NCBI GenBank assembly: GCA_019137255.1
Contig: WPDH01000116.1
Coordinates: 8,306 to 72,305 of the forward strand
Direction: 5' to 3'
Source of the DNA: Corinectria fuckeliana
Lineage: Eukaryota > Ascomycota > Sordariomycetes > Hypocreales > Nectriaceae
Length of the DNA stretch: 64,000 nt
The notes below the pieces were generated by a model that was not told the origin of the DNA, did no database searches, and was given only the letters and a program-made list of their open reading frames with translations. The position numbers and the translations under genes were made by a program. This document shows positions 1 to 13,664 of this stretch, one piece after another. The number at the start of each line of letters is the position of its first letter. Position 1 is the first letter of the stretch.

Positions 1-1860
1 ATTATTATTATTATTATAGTTATTATTCTTAGCTATATAAAGTTAGCTATTATAGTAATAAGACTATAATAAAGCTATAGTACTAGCAGCTAGGAAATAA
101 ATATATTAATAAATCCTAGAAAGAATATATATTAGTAATATATTTAAGACTTAAAGCTAATATAAGCCTAATAAAAAGCCTAAGGGAAAGCTACTTATAA
201 AAGTATTAAAAAGAGAAGAAAGAAAGAAAAATATTATAGTCTAAGAGACTAAATAATAAATAATAATAAAAATTTATATAGCTACTAATAGCTGCTAATA
301 GCTATTAAGTGTTAAGTTTATACTAGCCTTTAGCTACTAATAACTATACTATTAGCTAACTTACTAATAGCTAGCTAACTTACTAACAGCTAGTTCTACT
401 CACTTAAAATTTTAAGCTCTTAGCTGTAACTGTAAAGTAACTTAGATATACTTAGCTAGTATAATTTTAATACTTAACTGCTCTGTTTTTATAGTAGACT
501 AAGTGCTTAACATTTAGTTAACTATTTCTCTCTTTTTTATCTTTTTTTTCTTTTTTTTCTCTTTTTTTTCTTATTCTTTTTTCTCTTTCCCTCTTTTTAA
601 TTTTTTTTCTAGCCCTTTAGAAAATAAGATAACTCTAGTCTTAGTAAAAAAACTATTTACTTATATGTAGTAATAGTATAAGAGGCCTAACCTAGGTCTG
701 CTATATAAAGAATATAAGTTTTTATCTAATTTTATAGTTTTTTTTATATTTATATAAAATAAAAGCACTATCTACCTTTTAAGTCTATAAAGTATAAATA
801 AATAAATAAATAAGTTTTAATTATACTTGTTATTTTAAACTTCCGCCTTATATAAAGCAGCTTTTCTAATAGTAGTAAAGTACTTAATAGCTATAAAAAA
901 TAGTTCTTATAGAGTGAGCTCTTCTGCTACTATTATAAATAACTTGCTAATAATAGGCTCTCTTAATTTAGTAATAAAGTTTATAAATCTAATCTTAGAA
1001 TATATTAATATTACTAGCTGTATATAGACTATTATTTACTAAGTTATAATATACTTTTAGGTTATAATTTATAATCTAGTTAAGACTAGTCTAGTAGAAT
1101 AAGAGTAAATATATAAAGCTATTAAAAGATAATAAGAAGAAAGTAAAAAACAGAAAAGAGAAATTTACTAGTAAATTACAAAGGTTAAATACTATATTAT
1201 ATAGTGTATTTTTATAAAAGCCTTCTAATAGTATATATATAGCACTTATAGTAGTAGCCTATTATAATCTAAGGCTCTTATATATATAAACTTTAAGAAC
1301 TACTATAAATAGTAGATTTTAAGCTATAAAACATATTATTAAAACCTTATATATAATAGTATAAAAGTTATTTTTATTACTAACTGTTAGTAGTATATTA
1401 AGATACTATAAGAGCTAAATATAAGCTATAACTAAACTGCTATTCTTAGCTATTATCTTAAAATAAACCTAGAATTACCCTGTGGAAAAAGTATTACTTA
1501 TAGATAGTTTCTACCTTTTAATAAGCTTAGTATAGCTTAATAAGGCATTCTTAGTAAGCTTAGCAAGTATTATCTCTAAGCGCTCTTTTATTCTATTATA
1601 ATCCTATTTATTAAAAGACTTCTATTAAGTACTTAGATTTATTCTCGCTTTTAAGAGGTTTACTATAATTAACTTATCTTAAGCCTTTATTATAGTATAT
1701 CTAAAGAGGTATAAGTAATATAAGCTGTTATTAGGTAACTAAGTGTATATATATAACTATACCTAAATAGATCTATTAGGTATAGTATTATTAACAGGTG
1801 TGAGATTAGACACTAGTTTATATATAATCTATAAGAAGGCTTATCTTTTTATAATAAAAG

Positions 1861-1940
1861 TATAAGTACTTACCTTTTAGTAATAAGAGTATAAGTACTT
1901 ACCTTTTAGTAATAAGAGTAGAAGTGCTTACCTAATAAGA
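1861..1940. repeat. 29-bp tandem repeat, two perfect copies plus a partial third
   Basis: The unit starting TATAAGTACTTACC occurs at 1861-1889 and again at 1890-1918 without change, followed by a diverged partial copy at 1919-1940. Identity of the two copies inside heavily mutated DNA suggests the duplication happened after RIP had acted. Confidence 0.8.
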
Positions 1941-3989
1941 AAACTTGCCTATATATAATTAGAAGGTAATATAAAATCTAGATAAATTAGAAGTATAACT
2001 ACTTAGCATATAGGTTAACCTCTAGAAAGAAACAATATAGCAGAGTGTATATTATAATCTAGTAGTCTTACTTTAATATTTATATATAACTATATATAAT
2101 ATTATTTAGTTAGGTAGTTTTCTAGCTATAAGTATATTACTTAATTAACTAGCTTTTTTATATATAGCTTATAAGAATAGTTATTTTAGGCTTATAATTA
2201 CTTTAAGAATCTAAAAGAGGGTAAATAAAAAGAGAATTTACAGGCTTTTATCTTCTTAAAGAAGGGTATTAAGACTGTAGATTTATAAGCTGAGAATATT
2301 TTTATATACTTATATTTAGTTTATATAAATAATAATAGTAGATAACTAGCACTTTTTAATAAGGCTTATAAGAGATAATTATATCTATATATAAATATAA
2401 GAGATAGCTAGAGATATTTATATAACTAAGTCTTTTTATTTTAATATTAAACCTAAATGTTAAATCTCTATTAAGTCTTACACAGTCTTATATCTAGTAT
2501 ATAGTTAGTAATAACCTTTTTAGTTATATACTAAGTATATAATAAGCTAGAGTTTTATTTAAATTTAGCTATAATTAGCTAGAATACTCTTATAATATTA
2601 GCAGCAGAAGAAAACTTTTTCTTAATAAGTAATATAAGAAGTATTACCTAAGTATAGTTAGTTATAGTTTATATTTAAATATTATAACCTATATAATTAA
2701 ATATTTAGTATAGCTAACTTAAAATATTAATCTAGGTAAACATATTATATATAATAGCTATAAACTGTGTTAAGCTTTATATTAAACCTAAGTGTGTATC
2801 TAATAGTATTAGAACCTTAGTAGTAACTTATTACAAATTAATATAAAGAAGCTTTACTATAATAGTGTTTATATCTAAGTGTCTTTAAGTCTAAGTGGTA
2901 ATCTTAAGAGAATTAACCTGCTAAGAATATTATAATAATTAGTATAACTTGCTTAGATCTCTTTACAGCTTAGCTTATAAGCTATATATATAAGTTATAT
3001 TTTTATTCTTAACTAATAAGTTACCTATAGTGTAGCTATATAGACAGCTGTATTATTAATCTCTGAGTTAACATGTTTAATTTACTAATAACTTATAGAT
3101 TATTATTAGTAAGATACTAGTAGTTACTTTACTCTTCTAGCCTGCTTAAATACACACTAAGAGTAAATAGTCTATATAAGGCTGTATAGTTTAAGGTAAT
3201 TATAAAGTATTATAAGTAAAGTAAGAGGTCTAATATATAAGAGACAAGCTGTAGCTAAAAGCGGGAGACCTTTAAGCTGCTAATATAAGATATCTTCTTT
3301 TTCTCTTATCTTTTTACCTGCTTAAGCTAAATTATTACTTTTATCTCTTCTTAATATACTTATCTAGTAAATATAACTTATTATCTCTCTATCTTATAAG
3401 TAGTATTAAAAGCGCTATTAATAACTAAATATAAGTAAGTAAAGTTAATAAGACTTAGTATTATATTACTACCTAGTTAATTAATACTATATAAGAAGTC
3501 TAGCTATAGTTACTTAAATAAAGGTTTTTTAATTATAAATTAGAATTTAGAGCCTTAGTTATTATCCTAACTTTTTCTATTAAGACTTAATATAATAAAG
3601 ATATCTAATAATATAAGCAGTCTTAAACTCTAACTAGTATCACTCTATTTAATATTTATTCTAGATATATTCTTTTCTAGTTTTATAAATATTACTAGTG
3701 TTATTTATTAGATTTTTAGTAGTAAAATAAACAGCTTTACTTATCTAATATATATTATTATAGTGCTTATAATATTAAGACCTTATGCTTATAGGCTGTG
3801 TTTATAAGTAGAGAAGTACTTTAGTTTGTGTTTATATATAGTATTATAACTTAAGCTAACTCCTAGAAGCTTTAACAGTCTATATATAATACTTAGATAA
3901 AACTTATAACATATTAACATCTTAGGTATTATCTTATAGATTTAACAGTATAGCCTGCTTCTTTCTCACTAAGGTTAAGATAAAGCTAT

Positions 3990-5095
3990 AAGCTTATAAA
4001 AAGCCTTAAAGTAGTGCTAAAAAGACTCTAAACTATTTACCTTAAGAGGGGAGCTTTTACTTCTAGTATAAGAATAACCTGCTTTTTTATTAGATAAGGC
4101 AAGTAAATATAAGCTATTATAAGAAGGAAAAGATTTTAGTAACTTATATTAGTTAATCTTTAAAGGTTCTAAAAGACCTCTTAGAAGAGTATAAAGATAA
4201 CTATATTAACTAGGCTAAGAATAAAACAACTATCTTTAGGTATTATAATAATTATTAAAAGAAAGAAATAGTAAAAGATATTAAGCCACTCTTAACTATT
4301 ATACTTAGTGAGAAAGAGAAGTAACCTCTAATTAGTAATATTAAGAAATTTCTTAACTTATTAACTAAATATTAGTATTTTTAGCGCTTTATCTTATATT
4401 AATAAGAATATCTCTTATATAGCCTGCTTAAAACTAGTAAATCTAGCTTTAGCTTATTAATTATAAGTAAACTAGATATAAATATATATATTATTAGTAT
4501 CTCTAGTATAACTAACTAAACACTAAAAAACCTACTAATAAAGCTCTTAGCTAGATATGTTATATTATTAGAGGATATTAATACTATTAGTATAATATAT
4601 TTTTAGAACTTTAGCTTTAGAGCTTTTAATAGTAAAAAGAAAAAAAGTATAAAAAAGAGTAAAGCTAGCCTTTTTAGCTTTTTAAATACGCTTAATAGTG
4701 TTTTATCTTAAGAGAACTAAATTCTTATTATAACTATAAACTATTTAAATAAGCTAAATATAATAGTTATCTAGCCTAAGTGTGCTAATAAGAAGGTTAA
4801 GTTTTAACTTACTAATAGGGATATTATTATATAACTTTATTACTTTATTTTTAAGCAGCCTAAAGAGTAATCTGCTAATACTAGGCCTTAAGTAGATAAT
4901 AATTCTAATATAAAGATATAAGCTGCTAAATTTACCTTTAAGGTTTTAAAGTTTAAGTACAGCCTAGCTAAGGTTATATTATATCTCTTATAGTATAAAA
5001 CTTTACTAGCTAAAGCTGTAAAAAATATTAAGAAATAGTTAATAAAAATATTAAGAGAGAAAAAGAGAATAAAATTAAAAAGAGAGAATTCTTAG
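3990..5095 (+). pseudogene. RIP-destroyed BCS1-like AAA ATPase
   Basis: Read through its many stops in one frame, this stretch keeps the order of a fungal BCS1-like protein (mitochondrial inner-membrane AAA chaperone family). A pre-AAA segment is followed by a mutated Walker A at about 4420-4447, where YSLLKTSKSS stands in for the family GPPGTGKSS box. Walker B reads VILLEDIN at 4559-4582 (family LLEDID). A sensor-1-like ILIITIN lies at about 4721-4741. The C-terminal YSLAKVILYLL segment at about 4955-4990 corresponds to the FSPAEI helix that ends BCS1 proteins. Nearly all departures are those expected of G-to-A/C-to-T change (Gly to Ser/Lys, Asp to Asn, Gln to stop). The N-terminal BCS1 domain was not recognised upstream. 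A lightly mutated fragment of the same C-terminus lies at about 43.64-43.87 kb. Family call is strong; the gene is dead. Confidence 0.75.
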
Positions 5096-8000
5096 AATAG
5101 TTACATATAATAGTTTCTTTTTAAAATATAGTATATATATTTATAAGACAGTTAGATAGTATACTATAATTTAATATTATAGTATAATTATAAATAAGTA
5201 TAAATATACTAAAAAAGCTTAAGATACAGCCTTACTTTATTACTACTTTAGGTTATATCTAAGGTATTACTAATCTCTAAGACTTTTACCTATAGTAAGC
5301 GCTTAAGGCTAAATATAAGTAATAGTTTATCTTATTAAGAGCTACTTCACTTAATAGTAAAGCCTAGTAGCTATAAGTATTATATTTATAATATCTTTTT
5401 AGCTCTTAAGTAAGATAAATAAGAAAAGCAATATAAACTAATAGCTAAGCTATTATAACTGTTAAGATAAGTTACCTCTTAAGCTTTTTACTTTAGGTAG
5501 TCTAGCTACTAAGATATATAAATCTTAGTTTTAATACTTTAATAGTTTACACTTAGCAGTTTATAGCCTTTTGCCTTTTTTATACTATATTTACCTTATA
5601 ATATTAGATCTCTACTCTTACTTATATTATACTATACTTATAGTATTAGGTATAAGTATAATAGTATCTATTTTTTATATATATTAGCTTTACCTTTAGT
5701 ATAATAAACAATCTTAAATACTTAAAGCTTATTAGATACTAAGTATTAAATTTCACTATATATTTCTAATACTTACTACTAGCTAGATTATTATTTCTCT
5801 TAGTATAAGAATTAGGTTTATTATTACTACCTTTAGTAGTAATAATCACTAGTTAATATATTTACTTAGCTTAGTTATCTTATTAAGTATAGTTAGTTAG
5901 GTTAGTAAGCTAAATCCTAGGAAATACTATTATAGTTAACACTTATAGTATATATAAGTTAGTAGTATTTTATTTCTAAGACAGCAGGCTTTTAACCTAA
6001 TTAAATTAGCTATTAGCTTAGTAACTTATACTGTCTTATTTCTTAGAGGTGTAATTATTAAAAATAATAAAGTTACTATAGGTAGTATTATAAGCTTAGT
6101 ATTTATAATTAGGTTTTATATAAGAATAGTATATAAGTAGATAGTATTCTTCTTAAAGAAGTATTCTTATATTTAGATATTACTTTACACTTAGTAGATT
6201 ACAAGCTATTTTTTTATTTAAATTCTTATTACTTTAGGCATTTTTCTAGGTTGTATTTTAAGAGGGGTTTATACTTATATAATAAACCTTCTACTAGTGT
6301 TAAAATATATTATACTAGTAGTAAGTTACTTATATATAAAGAGAACTCTTTTTAATAATATAAGTTATTTTAGTCACTTATAGCTTTTATAATCTTTTTA
6401 CTAAATTTTAGCTTATAATAAATTAATAGAGTAGTATAATATAGCTTTAAGTAAGACTAGACTTTAATACTTTAAATAAAATTAAATTAAGATATTAAGA
6501 ATAAAATAGTAAGAGTTTTTAGTTACTTAGTTTACAAACTAGTAAAAGTATTCTTTATAAATAAAAGGTAAAATATAAAACTAGTATATTAAACCTATAT
6601 AGAAGAAACTATCTTAAAATTATTTTAGGTTAAAGTTAGTATTTCTCGCTTTAAATATATATATAATATAACTAGTATAGTATTATATTACTAATACTAA
6701 GATTAGGTATAAAAACTAGTATAGCTAATACTAGTTAGTTTTAAGTGCTAAACTAAAAGACTCTTAAGTGTTAAACACTTAAGAGTACCTAGCTTAAAGC
6801 TTATAATACTAAAAATATATATAGTTATAATATCTTATTATAAGAACTTAAACTGTCTAAAGTGTAAAAGTAATATAAAAATACTATAAGTATAATAAGA
6901 GTAAAACTAATAAGATACTATATCTAATTATTACTACTACTCTTCTATTTATTTACCTAATAGCACTTTATTTTAGAGCTTTAGGTTTATTAACTTTATT
7001 AGGATATTATAATAGTGCTAAGTAGTGTATAAGTATCTATCTGTTTTAACTCTTTCTACTAAGTTTTACTTCTTACTTTATATAAGAGTATTTACTAGAG
7101 AAGTAATATCTAAAGTTTTAAAAAGGCTCTCTTAAGAATCTAAATCACTTCTAATATTACCTTTATAGTATTTTAACTTTATATAGTAATAGCTCTATAG
7201 AGTACTTTAAGACCGCCTAAGGTAAATAGTACTAAACTATATATAAATCTTTAGCTAAAAAAGATTTTTACACTCTTCTTTTAATTTAGTAAGAAGACTA
7301 TCTTACTTAGGTGTGAAAAAAGCTCTTATTTATATAACTTACTTAGCTTAAGCTGCCCTCTTAGGTTTATACTTATAGTGCTTCTTATACTTTTTAATTT
7401 TTAACCTTAAAGGTTTTTTAGTGCCTTTTTTAGACTTTATAACTTAGTGTAGCTTAAAAGTAATTTACAACTTTAACTTTTACTTCTTTTTTTATACTTT
7501 AATATATTGTTTTTTTAAAACAGATAAAGGTTAATATTAGCCTAACAACTTATTACCTTTATAGTTATTATTATTACTATTATTACTACTATTAGTATAA
7601 GTATCACTTTTACTAGTGTTAGTATATTCTCTTATATAACTATTAACCCTGTCTATTTTACTAGCGCTCTTAGGAGTTTTAAGCAACCTAAGTAGGTTAT
7701 AATACTAGTATAACTACTTTCTATGTAAACTATTATCTAAAATATTACCACCTAGTAGCTGCTTAACTATAGAGGATATTTTAAGAAGGGCTATATAAAA
7801 GTATTTATATAGCTTATACTAGCTAGCTTATACAGTTTTTTCCCTACTCTTAAGAAAGACTGTTTAGGACTAAGCTAGTAATAACTAGTATCTAACAACC
7901 TTAGTAGTATAAATAGTGCTTTTATCTAAACGGGATAAATACTATTATAATAATATTATAGTTATATCTAAATAGTTACTTATATAAGAACTGCTTAAGC

Positions 8001-11000
8001 TAGCATATTAGGTAGTTATTAAGTTAGACTTATACTAGTTATATATATCTAAGTATAGTAACTATTAACTATTATAGTCTTTAGTATTATTATTAACACT
8101 ATATGTATTTACAGCTAGCTGTTAGTTACTATTATAACTTAGTAACTATTAAGAAGAGTCTTAAAATAAGAGTAGATTATTAACTATTACTAAGACAACT
8201 ATAAAAAAGTTACTTAGCTAGTTTAGAGTAGCGCTAAAATAATTAGCAGTAAATAGTCTTATTTACTTTATTAACTACTAACTATCTAGTTAGTTATTAT
8301 TAATACTAGTATTATTTTAGTTATCCTCTAAAGGTTACTTTATTTACTTAGAAACTAATTTATCTTTATATTAGCCTGTATTTAAAGCATATTAGAAGCC
8401 TATAAGATTTATACTCTTATTCTAAAGTGAAAAAGTTTATATCTTAGCTTTAGTAGAAGCTGTTAAAGTTAAAGCTAGTAGTAAAAATAGTATATTACTA
8501 TAAATTCCTAATATTCTTATACTTAGACTAGATAAAGATAGTAGCCTTATAACTATACTACTTTCAGGTTAGATTAATATTAGCTTAATAGTAAGGTTTT
8601 TAATATGTTTCTTTTTTAAAGTAGTATTTATAATAGCTATAAGAGAGGTTATATTTATAAGTGCTAGTAAAGCCTTATTAGCACTCTTTTCTAACTTGTT
8701 ATTATTAATAATAATATATAAAGGTATATTAGGCTTACTAGGAGAGGGTTATAACTAGCTAATAAGACTTATTAGACAGAATAATTCTCCTTTTATAGCT
8801 TTATCACTAGCGTTTTTTATAGTAAAAGAATATAAATAAAAAATATTATTAATAAATAGAAACTTATTAGACAAGTTAAGATCTATAAGATCTTAACTTT
8901 ACTAGATGCTAAGCTCTCTTTTAAGTATTATATTATTAATATTTATATTTATATAAGATTAGAAACTAAAAAGCTGCTTAATTATTAGAAGCTTATCTAA
9001 CAGATTAAGATCTATAAGATCTAGTCTTATAAGAGATTTTAGATTTATATTATATTAGTTTTATACTTAAGCTGCTAATTAAGATGTTTATTTAAGTAAT
9101 ATACTATCTATATTAATATCTTTTATATTATATAGTAAAGTTAGCTTATTACTATAGTCTTCTAGTAGTATTATTCTCTTATATCACCTCTTAAGTATAG
9201 AGAGTAGTCACTTTAACTTTCTCTGCCTTTTCTAGCTTAGGCTATAAGGTTTAAACTAGAGGATAACAGCTATAATATAAAAAGAAGTTAAAAGGATTAA
9301 TAAGAATATACACTATCAGATAGAAATAAAAAGGTATAAAAATAGAAGGTTATTAAGAGACCTAGAATACTTTCCCTTTTTTTATAAAGGTGTAACTCTC
9401 TTTTTCTCTTATAACACTATATAAGCTTTTAGCAGTAAAAAGCTATATAAGAAAGTTAGCACTACTAAGCCGCGCTCTAAGAGACCTATTATATCTTAAT
9501 AAGAATAAGAAATATAGTAATATATTTCTTTTTACTTACCTCTTATTTTATAATTACTAGTATTTCTTACTAGAATAGTACACACTCTAATCTTAAATAT
9601 AACTAGCACTTCTAAAGGTGATTTAGTTATATAAGTTAGCTAACTAGATAGCATTTTAGCTCTGCTTTTTTTAACCTGTTAAATAGTGTTATAAATCTAG
9701 TATTAACTAATAAGAAGGTATTTATAGCTGTTAATATTTCTATATTTATTAACTAGGCATTTTTAGTTATAATATTATAATAGATTACTATATCTAACTA
9801 TATCTAAAAGAGATATCTTATATTTAGCTGTTATAGTATACTTATAAAGCCTACTAATAAAAAGCTAGTATATATTAAGAAAACTATAGTTCTTTCTGCT
9901 TTACTTATTTATATATATACTATAAGTAGGTGACTTATTATATAGTCTAGCTAATTTCTCACCTAGTAGATATTTTAGTAAAGTAGTTACTATCTTTTAT
10001 AGCTAGGTGCCTAGTCCTCCCTGTTAAGATAGCACTCTTAACTGTCTTACTTATCTTAGGCTTTCTCACCTCTTAATAAGCCTAATTAACCTAACAATCT
10101 TAGCTAAATAGCTATAACTATAAAGTTCTACTTATACTACTAAGACAGCTTTTAATAGGTTAATATATTTAGTTAAGTTACTATAAATATATATAGACTT
10201 ATAGACTAGTAATATATATAATACTATTATATATCTTAGGTAGATAAACTAACTACCTTATATAACTCTTTTATATCTTACTATCTTACTTATACTTACT
10301 ATAATTATCTTTTATCTTATCTTATTAAGGTTAGTAAGAAGTGTAAGACAGATTATATTAGTGCTGTTTTTAAGAAGGCTCTTATATAGAAAAGTAGTAT
10401 ACTATATAGTATCTCTCTCTCTCTCTTATTTGTTTAGCACCCTTTTAGGTACTATCTAAAAATAAGTATATTTAGGTAATATACTTACAGTTCTTAGTAA
10501 GTTATTTTAGTCCCTCTTTCTTATTACTAGCACTTTAGCCTTTAGCTTTCAGCCTCTACTAATCTTTTATCTACTATTAAGGCTTATTTATTTACTATCT
10601 TATAAGAATCTTATTATCTTATAATCCTAGTAGATAGGTAGCTACTACTATAAAGCGCTTATTTATAATACTAAGACTAATATAGTCAGCTAGTGTATAT
10701 ATATAATATATAGTATGTGTTATATCTTAAGGCAGATAGTGATTTCTTCTATCTACTTAACTAGTATGCTTATTATACTACTATGCCTATTATTTATATT
10801 ATTAGCTAAAGCCTAGTTAAAAAAAGGTATACTAGTATGCTTATTAGCTTAGTTAGTATCCTTTTAGGTTTATAAGATAAATATAGCCTAATAAGCACTT
10901 TTAAACATTTCTAACCCTACTTTAAGTCTCTCTAGCTAGTCTACTAAGTAGATATTTTACTGTTAGTATTTACAAGTTATATCTTTATAGTTTTATTATT

Positions 11001-12306
11001 TTTATAAAGAATTTATAATACTATAACTAAGATCTAAAAGCTTAAAGTAAAGTTATTATAGTCTTACTATACTAATAGTAAAGTTTTTACTAAGAAGATA
11101 TACTAAGTTTTTTAGACAGCCTAACTGTATAACAGGCTGTAAATATAATTTATAGCACTATAACTAATATATAAAGCTAATACTTACTATACCTACCTAA
11201 GCAGCTTATAAAGCACTTAGTCGCTTCTTATTCTAGTACTACCTATATATATTAAAGTAAGGCATAATATTATTATCTTACTATATAATAAACTTTTATA
11301 AGCTGGGCTAACTAGAGGGCATCTAATTGTATTAATAATAGGCACTTTACTATTATAAACTGTTAGCACCTAGTGTCTAAAGTTAAGAGAGAGAAAGAGG
11401 AGAAGTAAGATATTTATATAGGTTAGGGCTAAAGGATAAAAGCAACTCTAAGGTTAGTAATAAATACCCAGCTTAGCAAAGTGGATATATAAGTAATATT
11501 ATAAAAGGAAAATTTAAGACAGATTAATATAATTTATCACTTAGAGAGCTTAGATTATAAGTTGTAGCTTTATAAGGTTAATTAAGAGATTACTAGATAG
11601 TATATTAGGTATTTATATAACTTATTAAGAATAAGAGATAAAAAAGAATAAAAATAAGAGAATAAGAGAGGTATATACCTATAGAGACAAAGCAGGCTAG
11701 CATATTTATAAGCAGTATAAAAGCAGCTAAAAGTTAAAAGGCTAAATATTTCCTAAAGAGGTAACTACTAGAAGTAGTAAGCTAAGACTATAATTACTAG
11801 AGGTAGGTAAGCTGTTTAGAATAATACTAATATAAAATACTAACTTAAAAGCTTAAAAAAGGTTAATTTTTATACTTTTACTAAATATAATAATAACCTC
11901 TTTCTCTTATTACCTTCTTTTTAAAGTTAGAATCCTATATAATAGCTTTAACTATTACCTTAAGATACTAGCTAAAGCTATTATACTTTTAGATTAATAC
12001 TAAGATTTAATTTTAGCCCTAGTAAGAATTCTCTTATTTTTAAAAGCTAGAAACACTAAGAAATTAGCTAGCTAGTACTATCAGATAGTTATAAATAGTC
12101 TTATTAGTCAGTTAGACTAACTACCCCTAGCAGCTAGTCTAAAAGAGTGTGTTAGTAGTAGGACCACTAGTCAGGCCTGCTATCAGGCACTATCCATATT
12201 TCTGCCTTAGATGCTAGGCATCTAGCGATAATAGCGATCCCCTTAGGGACTCACTGTTCCGCCCCTTTTCCTAGCTTAGTACAGTTACACAATACACGCA
12301 GTCACA

Positions 12307-12768
12307 TCAATAGTTCTGTCCGTGTAGAGGCTCCCGAAACAGTCCAAACACGGTAGGCGACGACGGTCCGAACGAGAAACATGGCACACTAGGCCCACTA
12401 GCGTTGATGCTAACTGAGGGCAAGTCCTGAGTGTTCGGTGACTTCGTGCTGTCGGATCGTCGTCCAACGGCGTCTTTCGTATCTGCTTTACTAGGTCTTT
12501 TTTAAACATCCCGCTCGCTGGTATCAAAGCCCGCATACGATCCAGAATACACAAATTGGGTGAATCGTGAGAATACGTCGTCATCAACATCCTCCAAGTA
12601 GATGCAGTCTTCCTTGTCGATGAGAGGACGAAGCCGGATGGACAAGACCGACACCAAGCTGGAGTGTATGCAAAATTCAGTTTTCTTGCGTCCGATAACG
12701 AACTTCGCTAGCTTTGCGGTCAAGAATCTGTCATCAATAAGTTCAATATGGCCTGTGTAGGTCGAACA
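12307..12768 (-). pseudogene. BTB/POZ-domain protein, broken
   Basis: The minus strand encodes a readable fungal BTB/POZ domain: a strand with VIGRKKTEF, the HSSL helix that follows the family His, the IYLEDVDDDVF strand, and FVYSGSYAGF as the terminal helix. BTB domains mediate dimerisation and binding of cullin-3 or transcription partners. The frame ends at a TAA (12502-12504) shortly after the domain but then continues open for 65 more codons to TGA at 12307-12309, so the TAA is probably a mutated CAA. Upstream there is a stop at 12769-12771 and no start codon in frame. A possible first exon (ATG at 12850-12848, MLSSDIPPNQSGLL...) is in another frame, and the only GT..AG pair linking them is just 30 nt and does not restore the frame. 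I therefore call it a pseudogene lying at the border of a RIP block. Confidence 0.65.
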
Positions 12769-12850
12769 TCAACAGCGCTCACTGCTCCAATTTGATAGGG
12801 TTGACGCCTAGCAGGCCGGATTGGTTGGGAGGAATGTCGGAAGACAGCAT

Positions 12851-13660
12851 CGTTTATAGTTCACGTTTGGCTAGATTTGAGGGACAGTGTTGTGGTGGAG
12901 CCGAATGATGTCATCAAGAGGGATTAAGAATGCTATTGCGCACGATGTCGGAAGCTCCATTTAAAGCCAACACGGCGCTGGCATTCAGATTGTGATAGCT
13001 GCAGCACTGTGTCTACCCTGTTGCTCATTTCCGTTTTCCGTTTTCCGTTTTTCGAAACCAGATCCACCTGCTGTTTCTGGGGGTTGGCGCCTACCGCCTT
13101 TCCGATTCTAGAGCGGAGCCACGCAAACTAAGGAGACATTCAGGGTGGGAGAACGTAAAAAGGGTCATTCAGAGACAAAATACATTGAGCGAGGCCAGAC
13201 TAGTAACACGAGCAACATATCTCCCTTCAGCCCTTTTAGCAGAAAATTTTCATGTGGCAGTTGTCGAGTGAGCAATGGACCATGGGCCCTGCCACCGAGA
13301 CCCAACAGCAAGCCCAGCACCCTGCCGCCAGCGCCCCTCCCAGCGCCCGGCCCTTGGCGCGCATTACAGCAATTAGCGCCAAGCGCACCCACCCTCCAGA
13401 GCGCCCTACCCGCACCCACCCTCCAGAGCACCCTACAGCACCCACCCTCCAGAGCACCCAGAGCACAGATATGAACAACCTTATCTGAACACTCCAGGAT
13501 TGTTGCCGACGTCAACTTTAGGGTTACGCTGTCTTTTCTTCCAATATCTCGCCTTGCAAAAGATCAGCAATAAACCAATCAAGAAGGGTCAAGACCTACA
13601 CGATCGGCTCGGCAGCCTCCGAATATATCATGGTAAATAGTGGGAATGGCCCCGCTAGGT
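12851..13660. other. Gene-free island segment
   Basis: Normal-composition DNA without a convincing gene. It holds a small CCGTTTT-type repeat near 13028-13055 and a Pro-coding tandem repeat at 13389-13462. Open frames over the tandem repeat exist on both strands but are low-complexity consequences of the repeat. Confidence 0.5.
13389..13462. repeat. 26-27-bp minisatellite, three copies
   Basis: The core ACCCTCCAGAGC recurs at 13391, 13418 and 13444, spaced 27 and 26 bp. The GC-rich units differ by single substitutions. Confidence 0.8.
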
Positions 13661-13664
13661 CACT

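Larger units (their letters stand above)
1..12130. other. RIP-degraded AT-rich block 1
   Basis: Extremely AT-rich DNA with very few CA, TG or CG dinucleotides (none of CA/TG in the first 60 bases), abundant TA, and dense stops in all frames. This is the classical footprint of RIP (CpA to TpA) on repeated DNA. One gene relic is readable in it (a BCS1-like AAA ATPase at about 4-5.1 kb) and one short tandem repeat (1861-1940). I could not identify the origin of the remaining stretches (1-3990 and 5100-12130); they are presumably old transposons. Confidence 0.85.

Noticed and set aside
8860..9035. AGATCTATAAGATCT-like motif occurring twice about 120 bp apart
   Set aside because: Short AT-rich words with low information; similarity does not extend far enough to call a repeat.
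13145..13515. Overlapping plus and minus ORFs of 78-116 codons, Pro-rich or Gly/Arg-rich
   Set aside because: They are translations of the GC-rich minisatellite on both strands and have no protein-like features or homologous motif.
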